A stretch of DNA of 64,000 nt. Origin: Verrucomicrobiota bacterium (GTDB lineage: Bacteria > Verrucomicrobiota > Verrucomicrobiia > Verrucomicrobiales > Verrucomicrobiaceae). Each line of letters opens with the position of its first letter. Within the stretch, counting starts at the first letter, position 1. The DNA lies in the NCBI GenBank assembly GCA_017301975.1, contig JAFLEI010000037.1:1-64000 (forward strand). Direction: 5' to 3'. Shown piece by piece: positions 58,123-64,000 of this stretch. A program made the translations under genes and the position numbers. The notes below the pieces were generated by a model. That model was given only the letters and a program-made list of their open reading frames with translations. It ran no database searches and was not told the origin of the DNA.

Positions 58123-58842
58123 ATGCCTTGGGGCCACATCCTGACCTTCCTTGCCGGCGTCCTCATCGGCGCAGCGTCGATTGTGATCTGGAAGCTCCTG
58201 CGCTTCGCCGCCGATCTGCGGGCGGCACAGCATGCGCTGGCAAGTTTCGTCTATCCCGAATGCGGTCTGGCAGACGAAAAAGCCCATGCAGCCGTCGAAG
58301 CCTGCAAAAACCGCCTGCGCTGGCAGAAGAGCCTGAACCCCGAGTGGCTGCCACCGCTGGTGGATGAAGTGCCGAAGCTGGTGCGCGAGATCGCGGCCAT
58401 CTACCATCCCGGCAAACAGGAGGCGCTGCTGGCGCCCGGCCTCAGCCAGTTCTCCCGCGCCGTGCACCTTGCTGCCATGGATGTGGCGGATTTTCTCCAA
58501 ACGCGCTCCATCGGCCGCCTCGTGGATGTCAGTGCCAGCACGGCGCTGAAAACCTGGGAAATGACCCACAAGATCGCCAATCACGAAAGAATGCAGACCG
58601 CCAACAAATGGTACAAACGCCTGCTTCCCTACTGGCAGGTGCTGCGTTTCAAGTCTCCCATCATGTGGGCTGGCATGGCCGTCTCCAACGTCGCCGCCCG
58701 CACCTTGCAGCCCGCCGTGATCGACATCATCGCCAAACGCGCCATCGACCTCTACAGCGGACGTCTCGGCAAAGGCTCCGGCTCGTCATCGGCAGCGCCT
58801 GTGCCGATGCTGGAAGAAGAACGCCCGCCGGGGCCGATGTAA
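58123..58842 (+). CDS. Membrane-anchored protein of unknown function
   Basis: The protein has 239 residues from ATG 58123 (MPWGHILTFLAGVLIGAASI). One N-terminal helix anchors it. The rest is helical, with an LRWQKSLNPEWLPPLVDEVP motif and KWYKRLLPYWQVLRFKSPIM, then a region resembling the end of YcjF/DUF697 (VIDIIAKRAIDLYSGRLGKG). The last ~25 residues are Ser/Pro-rich. I do not recognise a firm family. It diverges from the SDR gene (103 bases apart) and converges on the secretin-like gene. Confidence 0.6.
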   Translation: MPWGHILTFLAGVLIGAASIVIWKLLRFAADLRAAQHALASFVYPECGLADEKAHAAVEACKNRLRWQKSLNPEWLPPLVDEVPKLVREIAAIYHPGKQEALLAPGLSQFSRAVHLAAMDVADFLQTRSIGRLVDVSASTALKTWEMTHKIANHERMQTANKWYKRLLPYWQVLRFKSPIMWAGMAVSNVAARTLQPAVIDIIAKRAIDLYSGRLGKGSGSSSAAPVPMLEEERPPGPM

Positions 58843-58845
58843 ATT

Positions 58846-60939
58846 TCAAGGCTTGGTAGTCCGCTCCACGGGTACGATGTCGATGCATATGAAAGCGGCC
58901 TGCAGCACGTCGCCCTTGTCAAACTCAGGCGTGCCTTCAGGTTTCCACACGCTCAGCAGGCGGTGGGTGCCGCCGGCGATCGTGGTGCCCACCGTGCACT
59001 GGGCCTGGTGAAACTGGATGCTGTGGTTCAAAGGACGGATCGTTTTGGCGTCCGGCTGGCCGGATGAGTCAGTGACCACAGGAATGGCGTAGTCATACTT
59101 GATGGCAGTCGTGAGTTCGACTGCGTCCGGCTCGGAATAACTGACAGTCGGCTCCACTTCAAAGCGAAGTCCTACAAGCTGCATTTCAGCTGCCGATGAA
59201 AACTGCGGGGCTGCGCTGCTGGAGACATGGACGTTGCTGATGTTCGTCGGTGCGCTTTTGGCGTCGCTGTTGCCGGTTTGGGTGGCAGTTTGCTCCAGTT
59301 CACTGCTGGAGGTTTCGGTGATGTAGATGAACTCTCGGCCTGTTTCGAAATTACTGCGGAGGCCGGACCTGGATTCAAGAAACACGGAGCGCAGAAGGCG
59401 GATCTTGTTTTGCGCCACACCCTGCTCAACCTCCTGCCATGCGGCCGTATGGTCTGTGGTGGTGGCCGTGCTGGCCGCCAGCCGGCGGATGGTGGCGGCA
59501 TCTGCCTCGATGATGTGCAACGTCGTGGCTAGATTGCGCGGTGCACGCTGTTTCAAAGTGGCGATATAATCTTCCACCATTTTCATGTTGTCAGGCGTGT
59601 TGCGGACGAGGAGCTCGCCCGTGCTCGGCTTGTAGTTGGCGGAGGAGCCTTCCGGGAAGGGGATGCCCTTGGACTTTAGAATCTCCACGGCGGTGATTCG
59701 TATCGTCATTCGTGCCTCGTTTGCCATCGGGGCGGCACCGGCTGCAAAGGGATCGGCCGCTACTGCGCCCCCCATGGGTGAATCCCCCATCGTCAGCAGG
59801 TCTTCGGTGATGTGGAAACTGCGGGTGATGATGCCCTTGGTCGCTCCCGGCGGCTCAGGCGGTGGTGCGGTGGGTGTCTTTTCGACCTTCTCGCCATGCT
59901 TCAGGAGAAGTTGCTCCACCCGCGTGTCCAATGCGGGCAGCAAGGAGACGATGTGGGCTTTGAGAAAGGCGGCCTGCAGATTTCCTGCGCGCTCAGGCTC
60001 CGCGACATCTTCAGGTTTCCAGATGCCAAGCAGCTTGGTCATGCCGCCCAGCATGGTGATGCCGGTGGTCACGTGCGCATTGTAAAAATCAATGTTGGGA
60101 GATTCCACAAGGCGGTCGCCCGTGGCGCTGATCTTGTCCCAGTGCTCCTTCGGTCCTCGGAAATGGTGTTCCAGTGAGCAGGTCAGTTCCATGGTTTCTC
60201 CGTCCACGCCGATGACAGGTTCCAGTTCCAGCCGTGTCCCCGCATCCCTCTGCTCCATGGCGGTGCTGGAGCGCCGGGCCTCATCCACCGTCATTTCCGT
60301 GACATAGGAGCGGCCTTCTCCGCTAAACACCGTCGCCCGGGTGCCGCTCTTAGTTTCCATCCTCAGATCGCCGATGTAGGTGGCCTTCTTCTGCGAGGCG
60401 AGAGCATCCAGCCTGGCCCATGCGGCCCCATGGTCTGCCTGCGCTTTCACCAGCTTCACGGCCTCGTTCACGACAGCCTGTTCTGCTTCAATGATCTGCA
60501 CATTGATGCTGATCAGCCTGGGCATGGCTCGTATGGCCTCCGCTGCCTGGGCGGCCATGCGCTCGTGCGTCAGCCCCGTGCTGCGCAGTGCGAGCGTTTT
60601 GTTCTTCGGGTCAAACACGGCGAGAGATCCCGGCGGCAGTGTGAGCCCTGCCTTTTTCAAATGCTGATCCACCACGAAATGCGAACGGCGCAGAAATTTG
60701 GCGATTTCCTCTTCGCTCGCAGTCGCTGCGGGCAGTGCCGGTGGGGTGAGCTGCCCATGCTCGCTGGAAACAAATCCACCCAGAAGTTCCGAAGCCGGGT
60801 AACGATACACGCGCAGCGACCACTCACCCTGCGCATCCTGAGGCTGCTTATCCTTCTCTTGGGCCGGAAGCGCCGGTGCAACCGCAAAACACAAGGACGC
60901 GAACAGAAAAATGCGCAGCCTGAATAGGTATTTCTTCAT
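58846..60939 (-). CDS. Secreted protein with two tandem secretin-like modules
   Basis: The protein has 697 residues from ATG 60939, with a signal peptide (RIFLFASLCFAVAPALPAQE). Two similar modules are visible. Each has an N0/STN-like part (LAVFDPKNKTLALRSTGLTH; EGSSANYKPSTGELLVRNTP), a segment with an acidic IIEA motif (SINVQIIEAEQAVVNEAV; TTLHIIEADAATIRRL), and a secretin-core-like region (RLELEPVIGVDGETMELTCS; GLRFEVEPTVSYSEPDAVEL) ending in a closely matching box (GGMTKLLGIWKPE; GGTHRLLSVWKPE). A full secretin pore domain with gates is not evident. No Gsp genes are adjacent. Confidence 0.6.
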   Translation of the reverse strand: MKKYLFRLRIFLFASLCFAVAPALPAQEKDKQPQDAQGEWSLRVYRYPASELLGGFVSSEHGQLTPPALPAATASEEEIAKFLRRSHFVVDQHLKKAGLTLPPGSLAVFDPKNKTLALRSTGLTHERMAAQAAEAIRAMPRLISINVQIIEAEQAVVNEAVKLVKAQADHGAAWARLDALASQKKATYIGDLRMETKSGTRATVFSGEGRSYVTEMTVDEARRSSTAMEQRDAGTRLELEPVIGVDGETMELTCSLEHHFRGPKEHWDKISATGDRLVESPNIDFYNAHVTTGITMLGGMTKLLGIWKPEDVAEPERAGNLQAAFLKAHIVSLLPALDTRVEQLLLKHGEKVEKTPTAPPPEPPGATKGIITRSFHITEDLLTMGDSPMGGAVAADPFAAGAAPMANEARMTIRITAVEILKSKGIPFPEGSSANYKPSTGELLVRNTPDNMKMVEDYIATLKQRAPRNLATTLHIIEADAATIRRLAASTATTTDHTAAWQEVEQGVAQNKIRLLRSVFLESRSGLRSNFETGREFIYITETSSSELEQTATQTGNSDAKSAPTNISNVHVSSSAAPQFSSAAEMQLVGLRFEVEPTVSYSEPDAVELTTAIKYDYAIPVVTDSSGQPDAKTIRPLNHSIQFHQAQCTVGTTIAGGTHRLLSVWKPEGTPEFDKGDVLQAAFICIDIVPVERTTKP

Positions 60940-61017
60940 TTCCCGATGCTGCCATGTGCGGCATCGTTCGGGCAATCAGAATCTTGCTGATTGAGAATGG
61001 ATGTTTCGGCTTATCTG

Positions 61018-64000
61018 TCAGTGTGCCGCTGCGTCCGTCTTCTTGCTGGTCTTCCCTTTCAATCCGGCGAGATAGGCCACCACGTCCCGGATCTGGGGTT
61101 TGGTGAGGATGCCGAGCATGGGGGGCATGACGGTCATTGGAGGGGTGATGGTGGCGATCTGGTCGCGGGAGATGGATTGCGTTTTGCCATCAGGGAGCTT
61201 CAAAGTGACTTGTTTTGCGTCTTCTTTCTCCAAAATGGCCGAGAGGGATTTGCCGTCCTTGGTGGTGATGGAGACGAGGCCGAAGCCGGGGGCGATCTGG
61301 GCAAGGGGATTGAGGAGGGATTCGAGGAGGTATTTGCGGTCTTTCTGGCTGCCGATGGTTTTGAGGTTGGGGCCGACCAGGCTGCCTTCCTTGGCTTCGA
61401 CGGTGTGGCAGGCGATGCAGTTGGCTGCGATGTTGTTGGTGACGATCTCTTTGCCACGGGTGGCGTCGCCGCCTTCGAGGAGCTCAGATGCATTGAGTTG
61501 CAGAGAAGTGAGTTTGGGTTTCAACGCTTCGCGAGTGGCGGCGGCTTCGAGGATGTCGAGCTGGATGGCGGCGGGGGCTTTGTTTTGGAGGAGGAGATCG
61601 AGCCAGTGGGTGATGACGGTGTCGTCTTTGGAGGTGGCGAGGAGTGAGAGGGCGAGCTGCTGGGTGGTGGTGTCGCCTTTTTCCAGGACAGCGGCGGCTT
61701 CGGTGATGGCTCGGTCGGGCTGGTGGGAGAAGAGCTGTCTCAGGGCCTCGCGGCGCAGGTCGGCAGGTGATGTTTTGGCAAGTGCCAGATCCAGAGTGGC
61801 GGCGAACTCGGGCGTGCCCGCATGCTGCGCTGCCATCAGCTTTAACGCCTCCGCGCGCAGGCTGTCGCGTGCGGATTTGTCCGCGATGATTTGCAGCAGG
61901 ACAGGGGCGGCGACTTGGAGCTGGAGTTGTGTGAGCAGCTCAACAGCCTTGGCCTTGAGTTCGCCGTCTTGAATGGCGAGCAGCGCATCAAGTTGCGGCT
62001 GTACCTGGCTGGCGAAGGCATTCTCATCACGCGGAGCATTTTCATGGGCCATGCCGTCGATGCGGTCAAGCCGTGGTGGCTGGGTGAAAGTGAGCAGTAT
62101 ATCAAGGGCTTCTCCTTGCAGGGGAGACGGCTTCAGTGCTGCCTGAATGACAGGTTCCGCGACGCCGAGCCTCAGGCAGGCGTTCAAGCCACGGCTCGTG
62201 TGCCGTTTGGTAAGCGCTGGCAGCGCGGCGGGGATGCCGACGTCATCATGGATGGCACGTTCGGCTTCGGGGGCGAGGTTTGAATCTGTCAGGAAATCGG
62301 CAACGCGCGCCGAATTTTGGCGTGCGAGAGCCAGGAGGCAGCACAGCGATTGCTTGTCGTCAAGATGCCTGGCGAGGGTGGCTTCATCGGCGCAGCCAGC
62401 GAGGCCGGTGACAATCGCATGCCGCATGTAGGGATCGGTGCTTTCTTTGGCGGCCATGGCGAGGAGGCTCTTCACGGCGGTAGGTTCTTCGAGCTTGCCG
62501 AGGGCGATGGCGGCATGGAAGCGGACGCGGGTGGATGCGTGGGAGAGGAGGGGGACGATGGGGACACCGCTGGTTTTGACATCGCCGAGCATTTTGATGC
62601 ACTGGGTGATGATTTCGGGATCTGAGTCGGTGAGGAGTTTGGTCAGCGTTGAGGCTTCGACTTTGGCGGAGCGCATGCCCTGACCGAGTCCCCAGATGGC
62701 GTGGATGCGGGCGAGTTGATCTGCCTTTTTGTCTTCTGCTGTTTTTTGCAGCAGGGTGTAATCACCTTTTTTGACGAGGGTGAACTGGGCGTGGAGGCGG
62801 ACGCGTTGATCGGGATGGGAGATGTGGGTGGCGGTGAGGTTGTCGGAGTTGAGGAGTTGATTTGTTTCCTGGCGCTCGGTGCTGTTTTTGGCGGTGGGGT
62901 CGTCGGCGAACCAGATGGCACCTTTTTGATCGAGGGGGTAGCCGCCGTCCCAGTCGGCGATGATGAGCTCGCCGGTGGGGGCGAGGGCGAGGCCGATGCC
63001 CATGAGGCCGGAGTGGATGAGGCGCTCGTTCTGCATTTTGAAGGTGCTGCCGGAGGGGACGATCTGGAAGGCGGTCATCTGACCAGAGGGGAATTGATCG
63101 AGGATGAAGTGGTTGCGGAGGGATGCGCCGAGGGCGGTGCCGGGTTCGTGGATGAATCCGGCGGGGCCGTTGGAGTAGTTGGCGAGCGGGGGAGTGATGA
63201 AGAGGGGCTGGCCGGGATGGGCGGGCTGCCAGATGCCGTCGCGGATCCAGCGGCTGGATTCTTTTTGATATTGATGACTGCAGCGCCAGCCGGAGTCGCT
63301 GCGTTCGGTGATGTAGACGAAGCGTTCGCGCTCGCCGGGGAGGTCGGCGTCGTTGTCGACGCCGAAGATGTTGCCGTAGTTGTCGAAGGCGATTTCCTGG
63401 ACGTTGCGGAGGCCGTGGGCGAAGACTTCGAAGTGGGTGCCGTCGGGCTCGCAGCGGAGGACGCAGCCTTCGTGGGGGTAGTAGAAGTGCTTGCCTTCCT
63501 TGCTGGTGACGTTGACGCCTTTGTCGCCGATGCTCCAGTAGATGCGGCCGTCGGGGCCGATGCGGGGGCCGTGCATGTCGTGTCCGGCGTAGGCGATGTG
63601 GATGCCGAAGCCGTGGGCGACGATTTCGCGTTCGTCGGCGACGCCGTCGTCGTTGGTGTCGCGGAGGCGGATGAGGTCGGGGGCGACGGTGAGGTAGACC
63701 CAGCCGTCGTGATAGAGGATGCCGGCGGCGATGCCGGTGACGACGCTGTTGAAGCCTTCGGCGAAGGTGGTGATTTTGTCGGCGGTGCCGTCGTGGTCGG
63801 TGTCGCGGAGCTGGTAGATGCGCTCGCTGTGAACGGTGAGGTCTTTCCAGTCGATGGAGCCGTCTTTGTTGTGGTCGGCGAGGCCGCCGCGGGGGAGGCG
63901 AGTTTTGCCGGGGGCGAGCTCGCGTTTGAGGAAGGCTTCTTTTTCATCGACGCTGGTGAGGGCGACGTCGTCGGGGATCCACTGGGTGTGCTCGCGGATG
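61018..64000 (-). CDS. PVC-type heme-binding repeat protein (5' part outside window)
   Basis: The open frame covers 61018-64000 without a stop on the minus strand, so the protein continues beyond the edge; at least 993 residues are present. An internal ATG at 63576 is not the start because conserved sequence continues upstream of it. The N-terminal part is a beta-propeller (HIAYAGHDMHGPRIGPDGRI), with an EF-hand-like DHNKDGSIDWKDL. Helical HEAT-like repeats lie in the middle, and a C-terminal cytochrome c domain has CIACHTVEAKEGSLVGPNLK. In Planctomycetes and Verrucomicrobia this architecture belongs to secreted sugar-oxidising proteins. Codons in the first third end almost always in C. Confidence 0.88.
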   Translation of the reverse strand, partial: IREHTQWIPDDVALTSVDEKEAFLKRELAPGKTRLPRGGLADHNKDGSIDWKDLTVHSERIYQLRDTDHDGTADKITTFAEGFNSVVTGIAAGILYHDGWVYLTVAPDLIRLRDTNDDGVADEREIVAHGFGIHIAYAGHDMHGPRIGPDGRIYWSIGDKGVNVTSKEGKHFYYPHEGCVLRCEPDGTHFEVFAHGLRNVQEIAFDNYGNIFGVDNDADLPGERERFVYITERSDSGWRCSHQYQKESSRWIRDGIWQPAHPGQPLFITPPLANYSNGPAGFIHEPGTALGASLRNHFILDQFPSGQMTAFQIVPSGSTFKMQNERLIHSGLMGIGLALAPTGELIIADWDGGYPLDQKGAIWFADDPTAKNSTERQETNQLLNSDNLTATHISHPDQRVRLHAQFTLVKKGDYTLLQKTAEDKKADQLARIHAIWGLGQGMRSAKVEASTLTKLLTDSDPEIITQCIKMLGDVKTSGVPIVPLLSHASTRVRFHAAIALGKLEEPTAVKSLLAMAAKESTDPYMRHAIVTGLAGCADEATLARHLDDKQSLCCLLALARQNSARVADFLTDSNLAPEAERAIHDDVGIPAALPALTKRHTSRGLNACLRLGVAEPVIQAALKPSPLQGEALDILLTFTQPPRLDRIDGMAHENAPRDENAFASQVQPQLDALLAIQDGELKAKAVELLTQLQLQVAAPVLLQIIADKSARDSLRAEALKLMAAQHAGTPEFAATLDLALAKTSPADLRREALRQLFSHQPDRAITEAAAVLEKGDTTTQQLALSLLATSKDDTVITHWLDLLLQNKAPAAIQLDILEAAATREALKPKLTSLQLNASELLEGGDATRGKEIVTNNIAANCIACHTVEAKEGSLVGPNLKTIGSQKDRKYLLESLLNPLAQIAPGFGLVSITTKDGKSLSAILEKEDAKQVTLKLPDGKTQSISRDQIATITPPMTVMPPMLGILTKPQIRDVVAYLAGLKGKTSKKTDAAAH

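Noticed and set aside
61018..63576. ATG 63576 as start of the heme-binding protein
   Set aside because: The same frame is open up to 64000 and translates to family-like sequence, so the true start is beyond the window.
63075..63947. 290-residue Ser/Pro/Thr-rich minus-strand frame
   Set aside because: Low-complexity frame opened by the strong C-ending codon bias of the heme-binding gene in another phase.
1..64000. tRNA, rRNA, CRISPR arrays and prophage
   Set aside because: I looked for typical T-loop sequence, spaced direct repeats and integrase or capsid motifs and saw none; a covariance-model search would be needed to exclude small RNAs.

Overview
The window looks like chromosomal DNA of a GC-rich Verrucomicrobiota bacterium, probably in or near Verrucomicrobiaceae (Prosthecobacter/Verrucomicrobium-like). 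The main evidence is a set of families typical of the PVC group: two large secreted proteins with a PSCyt1 (CxxCH), DUF1549 and DUF1553 layout, a DUF1501 protein, a PVC-type heme-binding repeat protein at the right edge, a DUF5069 protein and a PEP-CTERM sorting signal. The rest is housekeeping and envelope genes. I see no tRNA, rRNA, CRISPR array, transposase, integrase or phage gene. Genes are tightly packed, and no gene-free stretch exceeds 300 bases.

Region by region: 1-12.8 kb holds cysK (5' cut), a TPR membrane protein, a sugar aminotransferase, a membrane-protein pair with conserved histidines, argS, birA, a CDF metal transporter, a HAD phosphatase, a small DMT-like protein, two tandem paralogous small membrane proteins, a thioesterase, a lipoprotein and a cysteine desulfurase. 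12.8-24 kb holds serS, a secreted serine protease, a periplasmic protein, an FAD oxidoreductase, a low-MW phosphatase, citrate synthase, a secreted six-hairpin-like protein, obgE and a ModBC-like ABC pair. 24-30 kb holds a DUF2868/DUF3482-GTPase pair, a diiron protein with ispH, and a winged-helix regulator with a membrane protein. Three copies of one inverted repeat lie upstream of ispH and of the membrane protein/regulator pair, which suggests one small regulon. 30-32 kb has a PEP-CTERM CAP-domain protein and a thioredoxin-like protein.

32.2-40.7 kb is a type II secretion-like operon (E, F, G, H, I, J, K, L, M and a C-like gene) with no secretin gene. Two of its start codons lie inside short foldback repeats built from AATGACG-type heptamers. 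40.7-51.6 kb holds DUF5069, OmpA-like, YD-like, PSCyt/DUF1549/DUF1553, two tandem EF-hand proteins, PhoH, a pyridoxamine-oxidase-like protein, an AI-2E-type exporter coupled to a fluoride channel, and rpsP with a KH protein. Two DnaA-box matches lie upstream of phoH. 51.6-58 kb is a four-gene minus-strand operon (SDR dehydrogenase, GntR/FadR regulator, giant cytochrome/DUF1549/DUF1553 protein, DUF1501 protein) that looks like a regulated polysaccharide or uronate catabolic unit. 58-64 kb holds a membrane-anchored unknown, a secreted protein with two tandem secretin-like modules, and the cut heme-binding repeat protein.

Functions were assigned from motifs and family knowledge alone. No database search was run, so family names for the less distinctive proteins are provisional.
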